Shown one piece after another: positions 8,151 to 17,734 of a stretch of 64,000 nucleotides of DNA (its first letter is position 1; each line of letters opens with the position of its first letter). The stretch is taken from NCBI RefSeq assembly GCF_020010905.1, contig NZ_JAGJBY010000001.1, positions 1,818,001-1,882,000 of the forward strand, given 5' to 3'. The position numbers and the translations under genes are program-made. Source of the DNA: Streptomyces acidiscabies (GTDB lineage Bacteria; Actinomycetota; Actinomycetes; Streptomycetales; Streptomycetaceae). Under the pieces are notes generated by a model, which saw only the letters and a list, made by a program, of their open reading frames with translations, was not told the DNA's origin and did not search any database.

Positions 8151-8733
8151 GCGCCTCGGAGATCAGCGCCTCGGCGGCATCGCCGTACACCGCGGCACGG
8201 CTGATGGCGTCGAACGCCTTGATGTGCAGGGCGAGTTCGGCCGGATCGGTGATGTCGACACCGGCGGAGACGAGCTCGTACGACGCGAGGCTGTCGTCGA
8301 ACATGTCGAACCCCGGCATAGGAATCACGCCCGTCGCAGCGGTCGCGGGCAGGATGCCGAGCCGGAGCGAGGGAAGACGGATGTCCCGCAACAACCGTTC
8401 CAACTGCCCCCGCATGACCTCCCCTCCACCCACGTTCGTATAGAGAGCCTGCTCCCCGAGCACCACCTCGTACGCATGCTCCCCGTCGTACAACACCCCT
8501 TGCCGTTCCATCCTCTTGGCCACCCCGGCAGGCACGTCGTCCGGCACCCCGAGGAACTCCACCACCTGCCGCAGAATCACCGTCGCATACGCCTCGGTCT
8601 GCAACGTCCCCCAGATCATCGTCGGCAGAAACGCCTTGCTCCTCCGCGACCGCCGGTACAACGCGACGACCTCGTCCTGGACGTCCTCGGTACCGGTGGC
8701 GAGCCGCTGCTGCCAGGGCGTGGACTCGGTCAT
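8125..8733 (-). CDS. DUF5753-domain protein without an HTH (orphan WhiJ-type sensor domain)
   Basis: 202 residues from ATG 8733, preceded by a good ribosome site (AGGAGGT, 5 bp away). The whole protein matches the DUF5753 domain that forms the C-terminal part of WhiJ-type regulators: it has the YRRS.KAF..MIWG.LQTEAYA opening, the GVLYDGEHAYEVVLGEQALY core and ILPA.A at the expected spacing. The N-terminal helix-turn-helix found in the neighbour at 8997 is absent. It may act by pairing with that neighbour or the DUF397 protein; this is inference. Confidence 0.8.
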   Translation of the reverse strand: MTESTPWQQRLATGTEDVQDEVVALYRRSRRSKAFLPTMIWGTLQTEAYATVILRQVVEFLGVPDDVPAGVAKRMERQGVLYDGEHAYEVVLGEQALYTNVGGGEVMRGQLERLLRDIRLPSLRLGILPATAATGVIPMPGFDMFDDSLASYELVSAGVDITDPAELALHIKAFDAISRAAVYGDAAEALISEALTRWSEAG

Positions 8734-8789
8734 GACGTACCTCCTTGTAAGCCTTTCCTGGATGCTTCCCGGTTCGCTCCGAGATCCGA

Positions 8790-8996
8790 TCAGCGACGCG
8801 GTTCCTCTTGCCGCAGCGCGGTTATGAACGAATGCCAAGCCGGTCCTCTGACCGGTATGACGCCGCCGTCGGCCCGCTTGGAGTCCCGGAGGAGTGTGCC
8901 GTGGCCGGTGTCGGCGCACTCCACGCACTCGGACGTACCGCTCCCGCTGTAGGACGACTTGAACCAGATGGGAGCGGGCTGCGGGCCGACGGACAT
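8790..8996 (-). CDS. DUF397 small protein
   Basis: 68 residues. The typical DUF397 signature is present: WFKSSYSGSGTSECVECA near residue 11, LLRDSK, and a PVRGPAWHSFI end. DUF397 proteins are small partners of HTH-DUF5753 regulators in Streptomyces. The ATG directly follows the TGA of the regulator gene, so the two are translationally linked. Confidence 0.88.
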   Translation of the reverse strand: MSVGPQPAPIWFKSSYSGSGTSECVECADTGHGTLLRDSKRADGGVIPVRGPAWHSFITALRQEEPRR

Positions 8997-9842
8997 TCAC
9001 AACTCCTCGCGGGCGCGATGGATCATGGAGATGGAGGCTTCCATGTCCCATGCTTGTGCGCGGAGATACTCGAACGCAAGCTTGTAGTGATCCAGTTCTT
9101 CGTCCTTCTCCATGAAGAGGGAGCCGGTGTGGAGGTCGACGTACACCACGTCCAGCGCCGGTTCGAGACCGCCGATGAGGACGAAGCTGCCGAGGGCGGC
9201 GCCGTGTGCTCCCTTCGCGAAGGGCAGTATCTGGAGAGTGATGTGCGGGGACTCGGCCGCTTCGAGGAGATGGCCCAGCTGCTCACGCATGATCTGCGGT
9301 GAGCCGACGACCCGGCGGATCACGGACTCGTCGAGGATCGCCCACAGCCGTGGCGGCTTCGGACGGAGCAGGATCTCCTGCCGTTTCATGCGGATGTCCA
9401 CGAGCCGCTCGATCTCGTCGGGCGCGAGCGGAACCTTGTGGGTGCTCTGGAGGGCGGTGCTGTAGGCGCGGGTCTGGAGGAGCCCTGGGACGTAGACGCA
9501 GGCGAAGTGATCCTCCCGCACCGCGTCGTCCTCCAACGTCAGCAGCAGATCCATGCTTTCGGGAATGGCATCCGCGAAGGAGTGCCACCAGCCTTGCTGC
9601 TTCGCATCCTTGGCCAGGGCGACAATCGCCTTGCGTTCGACGTCGGTTGTTCCGTACTCACGGCAAAGCGCGTCGATGACAAGCCACTTGACTGGTCCGG
9701 CCTGAGTTTCGTACCGGCTGACAGTCGCCTTGGAGACGCCGACGAGTTCACCCGCCTCTTCGAGGGTGAACCCCTTGCGTGCTCTCAACTTGCGCATGGT
9801 GGCACCGAGTTGGCGTCGGCGTGTCGTGATCCGTTCGGTCAT
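8997..9842 (-). CDS. HTH (XRE) regulator with DUF5753 domain, WhiJ-like
   Basis: 281 residues from ATG 9842. Residues about 12-70 are a Cro/C1-type helix-turn-helix (TLEEAGELVGVSKATVSRYE). Residues about 95-275 are a DUF5753 domain (YVPGLLQTRAYS, ILDESVIRRVVG, LQILPFAKGAH). WhiJ and its many Streptomyces paralogues have this architecture and, with a DUF397 protein and an RsbW-like ATPase, influence development. Here all three partners are present, with the ATPase divergent. The 228-bp gap to that gene is the likely site of regulation. Confidence 0.9.
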   Translation of the reverse strand: MTERITTRRRQLGATMRKLRARKGFTLEEAGELVGVSKATVSRYETQAGPVKWLVIDALCREYGTTDVERKAIVALAKDAKQQGWWHSFADAIPESMDLLLTLEDDAVREDHFACVYVPGLLQTRAYSTALQSTHKVPLAPDEIERLVDIRMKRQEILLRPKPPRLWAILDESVIRRVVGSPQIMREQLGHLLEAAESPHITLQILPFAKGAHGAALGSFVLIGGLEPALDVVYVDLHTGSLFMEKDEELDHYKLAFEYLRAQAWDMEASISMIHRAREEL

Positions 9843-10070
9843 GGTGTTCCCCGTCCAGGTGAGTGGGGTGCGGTGAGGGCACCTTTCCAGGCAGGCAGGC
9901 GAAGTGGGGTTCTCCTGCGGCGAGTTCACTCGATGGGATGACCCGGGGTGAGAAGTTGCATGGAGGGATCTCTCGGTCGTGCCATGCTCAGCCATCAAGT
10001 CAGCTACGCAACGCGGCCGTACGGATACGGCGAGCGCAGCGCGCGCGTGGCCAGGGAGGGAGGAGTGGCC

Positions 10071-10679
10071 GTGCCCGGCTACGACATCATCGAACCTCGA
10101 CTCCGCTGTGTCCTGCCCTTTGAGGCGGCACCGGCGGAAGTGTCGCTGCTCCGGAGGGCCGTGGCCAAGCAGCTCTCCCAGTGGGGGATGCCGGCCGCTG
10201 TCGACGAGGCGGAACTCCTTGTCACCGAGCTGGTGACCAATGTCGTCAAGCATGTCGGCGAGGGAGTGGCGGCGACCCTGGTCCTTGAGAGCGGGGGTGA
10301 GCGGCTCCGGGTCGAGATCCATGACCGGAGCAACGCTGTTCCGGTCCTCAGGGGTGCCGGTTGTGACGAGGAGTGCGGGCGGGGGCTTCACCTTCTCGGT
10401 GCCCTCGCAGCCGACTGGGGGACGGCGCTTACGGCGGTAGGCAAGGCGGTGTGGTGTGAGATCGCTGTTGAGCGGGGGAGCGAGTGCCGGCGGATCGCGC
10501 GGGCTGTCGCGGCGGTCAAGGGGTACCAGGAGTCCTGCGGCGGGCGGCTGTCCTCCACGCAGGAGGCGTCCGCGATCGAGTTGATCGTGGACCTGCTGCA
10601 CTGGACGTCGGCTCTCGGGCATGATCCGGACGATTTCCTGGACCGGGCGCAGGTGCGGTACGAGGTGGACGCGGCCTGA
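10071..10679 (+). CDS. ATP-binding protein, RsbW/HATPase_c family
   Basis: Start taken as GTG 10071 because an AGGGAGGGAGG ribosome site ends 7 bp before it; longer in-frame starts lie upstream. The 202 residues contain an N-box (ELLVTELVTNVVKH, about residues 45-58), a D-x-S segment (EIHDRSN) and a G-box (CGRGLHLLGALA). This fits the anti-sigma-factor type HATPase family that accompanies WhiJ-like clusters. A C-terminal extension of about 65 residues after AVWCEI is unassigned. The gene ends at a hairpin shared with the convergent drmB gene. Confidence 0.82.
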   Translation: MPGYDIIEPRLRCVLPFEAAPAEVSLLRRAVAKQLSQWGMPAAVDEAELLVTELVTNVVKHVGEGVAATLVLESGGERLRVEIHDRSNAVPVLRGAGCDEECGRGLHLLGALAADWGTALTAVGKAVWCEIAVERGSECRRIARAVAAVKGYQESCGGRLSSTQEASAIELIVDLLHWTSALGHDPDDFLDRAQVRYEVDAA

Positions 10680-10693
10680 CATTCGTGAGAGCG

Positions 10694-10727
10694 ACTCGGT
10701 GGGTAGCGGTGGCGCTGCCCACCGAGT
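10694..10727. terminator. bidirectional hairpin between convergent genes
   Basis: ACTCGGTGGGTAGC (10694-10707) and GCTGCCCACCGAGT (10714-10727) pair over 14 bp with one G-U-type mismatch and a 6-base loop. The hairpin fills the 49-bp gap between the ATPase stop (10679) and the drmB stop (10729), as expected for a terminator serving both strands. It also marks the left edge of the defence island. Confidence 0.7.
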
Positions 10728-10728
10728 G

Positions 10729-12597
10729 TCAGCGTTCCAACGCCTTTGCGAAGAACCCCAGGTCCGGTCTTTCCGGGGTGCCGACGAGCAACGCCCGGTC
10801 CAGGAGGATGTTGTTGTGCTCGCAGCTCGTCTCGGGGAGCATCACGCAGGCGTGGCAGGCGGCCATGTTCGTTCCTCCGGCACCTGAGGCCCCTGCTTCG
10901 ATGCACAGGGGGTCTGCCGAGCACCAGGCGGCACGTCGCAGTGCTGATCGGAGTGCCGCGGCGAGTCGGTCGGGCTCTCCCTGAGCCACGACACCGCCGA
11001 GACTGCCCGCGGAGTCGCTGGTCGCCGTGTGGACGAGGAAGCCGGCCATGGTGTCGTCCGCATAGAGGCGCTCGCGCAGTGCGCCGGCCGGGTAACCGGC
11101 GTCCAGGCTCCACTCGTTGATCAGCACGTGCGCCAGAGTGTGCAGCAGCACCATGCGGGGGGTGGCGGGCGAGCACGGGGCCTTCGAGGGATCGACGGCA
11201 CGCTCTCTCAGCGCTTGGTCGTGGTTGGCGCGCATGTGCTCGACACGGGCGGCCACCGAGACCGACTCGGCCCAGGAGTCCAGACGTTGCTCATCGAGTC
11301 CGATGAAGACTCCTTCGCCGCGCACCACCATCGCCGGCAGCCAGTCCGTCGGATACCGGGACAGCGGGGCCTCGTGGCTCTCGGAACTCGACTCCGGGTC
11401 CGCCACGCGGATGAACGCCTTGAGTGCCCGCACCTCGCGCAGGCGCTTGACCAGCATCGGCCGTTCGATGTCGAACGGATCGAGCACCGAGGGGTCCGAG
11501 AGCGGCGGCTCGCAGACGAACTGCTCCTCGCGACCCTTGTCCCCCTGGGTGTTACCGGAACGGAGTCGCTCGTACTCCTGGCGTCGCAGCTTCTGGTAGC
11601 GGTTCACCGCGCCCGCGTCGGAGAGGTTCCCCTGGGCCAGGTCCTCCGCCTGCTCGGCCTCCAACAGTTCCATGACGACGTCGACCGATACCGAGTCGTC
11701 GTCCGGGAAGGCCCCCATCAGGTAGCCCTCCATCCGCTCGCGGGACGTGAACGAGCGCAGTCTGTCCCAGTGAGGCCCCAATTTGTCGGCGAGGCCGTCG
11801 CTCCACGGGGGGATGGACAGCGCGGACTTCAGTACCGGCTGCCACACGGTCGCCGAACCACGCTGGAGCGCGCGAGGAGTTCGTCGGCAGGGCCCGGTGG
11901 GGGTGTTCTTGAGCCAGGGCTGCTCGCCCTGGCAACGCACCCTGAGGTCGGCCAGGGCCCTGCGACGGAAAGCGCCCTCCATGGAAACGTCCTGGACACC
12001 GCACGTGCACGAGATGATGACAGCGCGCAGAGAAGCGCTCCGACCGGTGAAGCGCATGCTCATCCTCCCGCCGCAGTGCCCCTTCGCTCCATCCTCGCGG
12101 TTGTCGCGGTGCAGCCACTTCCAGTACGGAAAGTCGGCCAGGTGCCCGGCGTCGCAAGCCATGACGAACCGGGACGGCACGAGCGGTTCGTCGTCGCAGT
12201 CGGTGCAGACGTTTTTTCCGGCAGGCGGGTTGAAGTCCTTCACATGTTGCAGAGATTGGCATTTGGGGCACGAGTGCCACAAGGGGAAGCGCTTGACGCG
12301 TACGCCGTCCCTGCTGGCCTCCTCCGAGGACGGCGGCAGCCGGAAGTGGTTCACTTCGAGAACTCGGGCGAGTCGGTGCTCGTGGACGATCGGCGCTTCT
12401 TTCAGGGACCAGCTCTCGTGGGCGTCGTCGATGCCGGAGACGATGAAGGACTCGTTGTCGACTGCGATCAGTGCGCCGACGCCGTACGTGGTGATCATCT
12501 GGGAACGACGGACCGATCCACGGCGAGCGAAGGCGGGACGGACGACGGCCGAGCCGGCTGCGGTGCGACGGCGCCGTCGCTCGGGAGGCGGGGTCAT
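10729..12597 (-). CDS. drmB: DrmB-like protein (DUF1998 domain)
   Basis: 622 residues. It opens with a basic region (ERRRRRTAAGS) and the characteristic RRSQMITTYGVGALIAVD stretch of DrmB proteins. A zinc-binding pattern CPKC...CTDC lies at about residues 108-132. The C-terminal DUF1998 domain has LLHTLAHVLINEWSLD (about 480-495) and a terminal cysteine cluster (CSADPLC, CHACVM, CEHN; about 556-595). In DISARM, DrmA and DrmB form the core that acts on invading DNA. The start overlaps the drmA stop (ATGA), so the two are translationally coupled. Confidence 0.87.
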   Translation of the reverse strand: MTPPPERRRRRTAAGSAVVRPAFARRGSVRRSQMITTYGVGALIAVDNESFIVSGIDDAHESWSLKEAPIVHEHRLARVLEVNHFRLPPSSEEASRDGVRVKRFPLWHSCPKCQSLQHVKDFNPPAGKNVCTDCDDEPLVPSRFVMACDAGHLADFPYWKWLHRDNREDGAKGHCGGRMSMRFTGRSASLRAVIISCTCGVQDVSMEGAFRRRALADLRVRCQGEQPWLKNTPTGPCRRTPRALQRGSATVWQPVLKSALSIPPWSDGLADKLGPHWDRLRSFTSRERMEGYLMGAFPDDDSVSVDVVMELLEAEQAEDLAQGNLSDAGAVNRYQKLRRQEYERLRSGNTQGDKGREEQFVCEPPLSDPSVLDPFDIERPMLVKRLREVRALKAFIRVADPESSSESHEAPLSRYPTDWLPAMVVRGEGVFIGLDEQRLDSWAESVSVAARVEHMRANHDQALRERAVDPSKAPCSPATPRMVLLHTLAHVLINEWSLDAGYPAGALRERLYADDTMAGFLVHTATSDSAGSLGGVVAQGEPDRLAAALRSALRRAAWCSADPLCIEAGASGAGGTNMAACHACVMLPETSCEHNNILLDRALLVGTPERPDLGFFAKALER

Positions 12598-15500
12598 CGG
12601 GAGGTCTCCAGGAAAAGGGCGGACTCGGCGTCGACGTCGCGCAGGCTCCAGAGGGTGGACCAGGCGTCGGCGCCCTCGGACTCGTCGTCGAACGGCTTCA
12701 GAAGGGCGGGGGTGGGATCGCCGCGACGAGGCCCGTACCGCAGCCTGCCCGAAGCACGCGCCATGTCCTGCCAGATTTCGACGAACTCGTCGAAGGCGTC
12801 GGAGGTGTCCTCCAACTCCTCGGGAGTGATGTCGGAGACGCGATTCGTCAGCAGCGGTTTGATCTCGGTGTACAGACGGTCCACGTACTCGTGGATCCGG
12901 CCGGCGGCGTCGTCCGCCCGAGCTTCGGGGATGAGGATGCGGGCCAGTGCCACGACCACGGCGTGCAGACCTCGGTCGCGGGATCGGACGGAGAACGGCG
13001 TGACGGACGTCGATTCGACGTCGCGGTACAGCGCGGAGTGGAAGTGTAGGAAGTTCTCGTAGTGCGAGCTGTCCCGGGGGCGCGCCGAGTTCAGCATGAC
13101 CGCGACCAGCCCCGGATGCGCACGGCCCACCCGGCTGGTCGCCTGGATGTATTCGGCCGTGGTCTGAGGCTGTCCCATCACGGCCATCAGACCCAGGCGG
13201 TCGACGTCCACGCCGACAGCGATCATGTTGGTCGCCAGGAGGACGTCACGTACGTCGGGGTCCGGGTAGCGCTTCTCGATCTCCTTGAGTCGCGCCGGGA
13301 TCAGACTCGCGTCGACCCGGCTGGTCAGTTCAGAGTGACGGTCGGGGACACGTGCCTCGGTGCCGTCGCGGTCGGCCAGAAGCCGCAGGTAGTCCTCGAC
13401 GTCGTCGCTCACCTGGAGCTCGGCCGCCGACAGCAGACGAAGGCTGTTGAAGTAGCCGACCAGCGTCCAGTACGCGTCCCGGACCTCGTCGCTCGTGTCC
13501 GAACGCATGGCCTGGTGGAGCAGGGCCGCGTAGGTACGGATGAGCAGCGTCGACTGACTGGTGCCCGGGGCGAGCAGACCCACGTAACGACGGCTGGCCT
13601 TGGTGCCGCGGTCGGTCTCCACGGCGAACCAGGAGTCGCGCGCGTCCAGCCCGGCCGGTGGGAACTGACGCACCGCACGGTGGAAGAGCTTGCGTCCTTG
13701 GTCGGCCGCACGGCGGATGGTGGCCGTGGAGGCGATGACCTTCGGCCGACCGGCGAGGGTGTCGACGGCCGTCTCGTACAGGCCGGTCAGCGTGCCCAAA
13801 GGACCGGAGATCAGGTGCAGTTCGTCCTGGACGATCAGCTCAGGGGGAGGAGTCCGTCCGCCCGCCCGGTCCCTGTTGAACAGCGCGGCGGTCTCCTCGC
13901 GCCAGGGCATGGAGGCGAACTTGTCCACCGTGGCGATGACAAGTGTCGGGCGTGTCCGGTAGACGGTCTCGTCCACGAGGTGCACCGGCAGGCCGGAGGC
14001 GAAGTCGCAGTCGGAGCCGGGGCATCGGACATCCATGCGGACGGTGTTCTCGTCGACCGAGTAGTTGTGCGCGTCCAGCGCTGTGCCGCACCAGGGGCAG
14101 GCGTGCAGTTGAACAGGATTCTCCTTCTGGAGGCTCCGTCCGTTCCGCAGTTCGGCAAGTTTTTCCGCCGCCGTTCTCAAGTCGTTCGGCGTGGCCGACT
14201 TCCCGACCCACATGCCGATCGAGACGGCCTCGTCGCCCAGTCGATCCGGATCACGGCGGCGCATCATCTCCATCGCGCAGATGAGGATCGTGGCACGCTC
14301 GAACTGCTGGAGCGTCAGCAGGCGCAGGGTGTAGCGCATCAGTACGGTGACGCCCGCACCGTCGGCGCCTCGGCGCAGTCGGCGCAGGAACGTGGTGAAG
14401 GCGATCAGCCCCAGGTACGCCTCGGTCTTGCCGCCACCGGTGGGGAACCACAGCAGGTCCGAGATCTCACGGTCGGGGTGCTCGGGATCGTCGATACCGC
14501 ACAGGCACAGGAGCACGAACGCGATCTGGAACGGTCTCCAGCGTTGGCCCCGCGGATCGGGCACGCCGATACGACCGTCCTTCACCCAGGCGCTGCGCGC
14601 CCGCTGCTGCGCCATGGCCTGGTTGGCGAGCTGGAACGCTTCCATGACCTCGGGCTTCTCGGCCAGCGTTCGAATGCCTTCACGCATCCGGCCCAAGGCT
14701 TCCCGGCAGGCGTCGAGCTGGGTGTGCGCGGATTCCTCGTGAACGGTTCCGGCCAGGGAAGCGGCCTCCGTGGCTTTGGCGTCGATCCATTGCTCATAAC
14801 CGATGGCGAGGTCGCGCAACGTGGCGATCACGTCGGTTGCGGGGCTCTCGGCCAGACGGAGCATGCCGAGCGCCCCGTTGCCGAGCGCTTTCTCGATCTC
14901 AGGGTTGGAGTCGGTCAGCAACACCTCGTGAGTGGGTACGAACTCGGAACGGATCTCGCTGATCGCCGCACGCCGTACATCGGTCAGACCGACCTGCGAG
15001 GGCGTCCAGTCCCAGTGGGCGCAGCAGCCGTGGCCCACCGCGAAGGTGGGGGCGTGGCGGTACAGCAGACGGCTGGTGCCGAGTTCTTCGTCGACGGCGG
15101 ACAAGGCGGCGGGACGTTCGACGAAGGCTGACGCGCCGTTGCCGGAGCGGATCCGGAGCACCGGTTGGAACAGGGCGAACGCGTCCTGGAGATCCCGTTC
15201 TTCTGGTTCGTGGGTGTTGATCAGGGTGACGGTGACGGTGACGTACGAAGCCTCGGCAGGCCGTACGAGGACGTACAACCGAACACGGTCAGGAACAAGA
15301 TGCGGCCTGTGGATCGCGGGGCGTGTGATGTCCACCAGGGTGTCCGGCAGCTCCAGTTCCCGGCGCCGCCAGTGCTCGCGCTGGTCCCCGACGGTTCTGG
15401 CCTCGGCCCGCTGAGGGGACAGCGCCCGGCCGTCGGAGTCCACCGGGTCGTACATGGCGGCCTGCGCGGAGACCACGATCTCGGGGCTCGACCGTCGATC

Positions 15501-15824
15501 CACGATGAAGGTGAGACCCATGCTCGACGGACGTCGACCACCGGCGGTCGGCGGTTCAGGGGGGCCGTCGGCCTCCTCGGAGTCGTTCCGGCCGAGCAAC
15601 GGGGACTCGTCCACCCCGTCGTGCTCGGCGGCGTCCTCGCTGCCGCCGCTCCTCGGGAACAGCACCCCGATCGGGTACCGGGTGATCGGAGCCTCCTGGG
15701 TGAGAACCTCGGACGGGTCGTCGCCCGCCTCGACATCCGGTCCGAGGAGCTCGCGCCGCAGCCGTCGCACTAGTTCGTCACGGACCCGGTAGTGCTCGGC
15801 GTGCGGACCGCTCCCGTACGTCAT
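12594..15824 (-). CDS. drmA: DrmA-like SF2 helicase
   Basis: 1076 residues from ATG 15824, which overlaps the preceding helicase stop as ATGA; a start 69 bp upstream is possible but less likely. Helicase motifs: Walker A PTGGGKT (about residue 460), DELH box (about 665), STAT motif III (about 697) and QATSRVGR motif VI (about 895). A CPWC / CPGSDC zinc pattern (about 575-600) interrupts the first helicase domain, as usual in DrmA. The N-terminal 400 residues are family-specific. In DISARM this protein supplies the ATPase that, with DrmB, recognises foreign DNA. Confidence 0.87.
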   Translation of the reverse strand: MTYGSGPHAEHYRVRDELVRRLRRELLGPDVEAGDDPSEVLTQEAPITRYPIGVLFPRSGGSEDAAEHDGVDESPLLGRNDSEEADGPPEPPTAGGRRPSSMGLTFIVDRRSSPEIVVSAQAAMYDPVDSDGRALSPQRAEARTVGDQREHWRRRELELPDTLVDITRPAIHRPHLVPDRVRLYVLVRPAEASYVTVTVTLINTHEPEERDLQDAFALFQPVLRIRSGNGASAFVERPAALSAVDEELGTSRLLYRHAPTFAVGHGCCAHWDWTPSQVGLTDVRRAAISEIRSEFVPTHEVLLTDSNPEIEKALGNGALGMLRLAESPATDVIATLRDLAIGYEQWIDAKATEAASLAGTVHEESAHTQLDACREALGRMREGIRTLAEKPEVMEAFQLANQAMAQQRARSAWVKDGRIGVPDPRGQRWRPFQIAFVLLCLCGIDDPEHPDREISDLLWFPTGGGKTEAYLGLIAFTTFLRRLRRGADGAGVTVLMRYTLRLLTLQQFERATILICAMEMMRRRDPDRLGDEAVSIGMWVGKSATPNDLRTAAEKLAELRNGRSLQKENPVQLHACPWCGTALDAHNYSVDENTVRMDVRCPGSDCDFASGLPVHLVDETVYRTRPTLVIATVDKFASMPWREETAALFNRDRAGGRTPPPELIVQDELHLISGPLGTLTGLYETAVDTLAGRPKVIASTATIRRAADQGRKLFHRAVRQFPPAGLDARDSWFAVETDRGTKASRRYVGLLAPGTSQSTLLIRTYAALLHQAMRSDTSDEVRDAYWTLVGYFNSLRLLSAAELQVSDDVEDYLRLLADRDGTEARVPDRHSELTSRVDASLIPARLKEIEKRYPDPDVRDVLLATNMIAVGVDVDRLGLMAVMGQPQTTAEYIQATSRVGRAHPGLVAVMLNSARPRDSSHYENFLHFHSALYRDVESTSVTPFSVRSRDRGLHAVVVALARILIPEARADDAAGRIHEYVDRLYTEIKPLLTNRVSDITPEELEDTSDAFDEFVEIWQDMARASGRLRYGPRRGDPTPALLKPFDDESEGADAWSTLWSLRDVDAESALFLETSR

Positions 15825-17734
15825 TCCCGTTCCTCTCCGGCGCGCTCGCCACGTCGATACCTGCCGATTCCGGTGATACGAGGGGCGATCCACACTCCAT
15901 GGTCTCCCAGCCCCGCGTTGGCCCCCGCCGCTGTGCTGCCCGCGACCGTTTCGAGCGTGTCCACCCGCAGGCCGACGATCTCGGCGGGCCAGGCGACGTC
16001 CCAGGAACGCGATATCGCCTCCACCGCATGAAGGTCCCGCCGGAAGCCTTCGGAGACCTCGCCGACGATCCGGTCACGGTGGACGAGGTCGTACGGCGGG
16101 CTCTGGTCCGGTCCCGCAGGCAGCGGATGCCGCCTGCGGAGCGTTACCGGATCGCCCGGACGGGCGTGCTTCAGCAGGTGGTCCTGAATCTCCGCGGCGG
16201 AGATGTCCGCCGTGTGCGACCGAGGCGGTTCCACCGTGTGGATGTCGCCGGCCCTCGCCTGGATGCCGTAGCGCTCGTACTTCTGCCAACCGCCCAGGTA
16301 CCAGCGACCACTGGGACGGTGACGCCGTATGCGGGCGGTGTCTGGCCCTGTCACGTGGTAGAGATCCTCGCGGGACCGTGTCATGGCTACGTACAGGGTG
16401 CGCGCCTCGGCCGGTACGTCGAGGTCGGCGTGCGACTTCCGGAGCTCGGCGAGAGAACGGGGCGACAGGACCAGGACCCGGTCGAACTCCAGGCCTTTGG
16501 CCCGATGCACGGTCGAGACGGTCAGCAGAGCGGTCTCGGGGTCGCTCAGGTCTTCGGGGAAACGGCCTTCCGCCACCAGACGACCCACGGCGGCGATGTC
16601 TACGACCCTGCGGCCGGAGTGCCTGGTCGCGGTCAGCAACGATCGCCAGCAACGCACGGGGTCCACGCCTTGCGGCAACAGTGTCTCCGCGAGCAGTCCC
16701 AGGAATCGTGCCTCGGTGAGCGTCGACGACTCGGTGCGGCGCAGCAGTTCGGCGACCCAGTACGGCACGGGGCGGTCCCGCAGCGAGCGTTTCAGCGCAT
16801 GTTCCACGCCGTGCGCGTACAGGAGCTCCGAGACGGCCAGTGCCTCTCGGTTGTCCCGGGTCAGGATCGCGCACGTGCCGGGAAACGCCTTCAGCGTGCC
16901 CAGGGTGAACGCGTCGGAGAGGTCCCCGAGACCCGGCAGGTCCAGAAGCAGGTCGCGCAGCTCGGTGTGGAGCGCTGCGGCCGAGGCGTCCTGGCCTTCT
17001 GAGGAGGCGAGCAGAGCCTGCAGACGGGGGTTGAGGGGGAGAGCGGTACGGGCCTCGGGACTTCTCGCTCGAAAATTCTCGGTCAGGGCGAGTTCGACGA
17101 TGTCGTCGTAGGACGTCCGCAGCCAGGCGAAGAACCGGTCCGTCTCGCCGGCCCGTTCCACCGGGTCGTCGATCTGGAACCCGTAGATGCCCTGGGCGGA
17201 GTCACCGACCACGGTGAAACCGCACGAGCGCTGGAAACGGTCGAGCAGTGCCTCCACCAGATCCCTGCGGACGCCCACCAGATCCTGTGCCTCGTCGATC
17301 ACCACGTGTGCGGGCGCCCCGAGCTCGCCCGCTTCCACCGCACCCTTCTCGATCGCGTCCGTGGCCGCGCCGATCCGCTCGTCGAAGCTCAGGGACTTCC
17401 AGTCCTCGCCCGGATACGCCCGTACGAGCAACTGGTACGCCCACGAGTCGAAGGTCTGGACCCGCACCCTGTGGGCTCGCTCTCCGTGCCGGGCGATCCG
17501 GTCCCGCAGCTCGCGGACGGCGGCGTTGGAGAAACTCAGGACGAGGATCTCGCCCGCGCTCAGCGCCTCTTCGGGGATCTCGTGCCCCACCAGGGCGTCG
17601 AGGCGTCGTACCACCGTATGGGTCTTACCGGTCCCTGCCCCGGCGGTGACCAGCAGACGGGCGTCCCAAGGGAGATCGACGACGGCTCGCTGCTCGTCGG
17701 TGAGCGGAGGGCTGCCCTCGTAAGGTTCGGTCAC
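15821..17734 (-). CDS. UvrD/Rep-type SF1 helicase
   Basis: 637 residues from GTG 17734, chosen because it overlaps the upstream TGA as GTGA and has a GGAG site; a GTG 12 bp earlier also exists. Motifs: Walker A TAGAGTGKT (about residue 28), DEAQD (about 148), GDSAQGIYGF (motif III), TVHRAKGLEFD (motif V) and VAMTRSREDLY (motif VI, about 470). The protein is shorter than housekeeping UvrD/PcrA and has an unassigned C-terminal 130 residues. Coupling on both sides to the GHKL-helicase and drmA indicates that it works in the same system. It is not a standard DISARM component. Confidence 0.85.
   Translation of the reverse strand: MTEPYEGSPPLTDEQRAVVDLPWDARLLVTAGAGTGKTHTVVRRLDALVGHEIPEEALSAGEILVLSFSNAAVRELRDRIARHGERAHRVRVQTFDSWAYQLLVRAYPGEDWKSLSFDERIGAATDAIEKGAVEAGELGAPAHVVIDEAQDLVGVRRDLVEALLDRFQRSCGFTVVGDSAQGIYGFQIDDPVERAGETDRFFAWLRTSYDDIVELALTENFRARSPEARTALPLNPRLQALLASSEGQDASAAALHTELRDLLLDLPGLGDLSDAFTLGTLKAFPGTCAILTRDNREALAVSELLYAHGVEHALKRSLRDRPVPYWVAELLRRTESSTLTEARFLGLLAETLLPQGVDPVRCWRSLLTATRHSGRRVVDIAAVGRLVAEGRFPEDLSDPETALLTVSTVHRAKGLEFDRVLVLSPRSLAELRKSHADLDVPAEARTLYVAMTRSREDLYHVTGPDTARIRRHRPSGRWYLGGWQKYERYGIQARAGDIHTVEPPRSHTADISAAEIQDHLLKHARPGDPVTLRRRHPLPAGPDQSPPYDLVHRDRIVGEVSEGFRRDLHAVEAISRSWDVAWPAEIVGLRVDTLETVAGSTAAGANAGLGDHGVWIAPRITGIGRYRRGERAGEERE

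Noticed and set aside
11029..15131. Long plus-strand open frames opposite drmB and drmA
   Set aside because: They have no domain matches and low-complexity Arg/Gly/Val composition, as expected for the complement of GC-rich genes; the minus strand carries clear helicase and zinc motifs.
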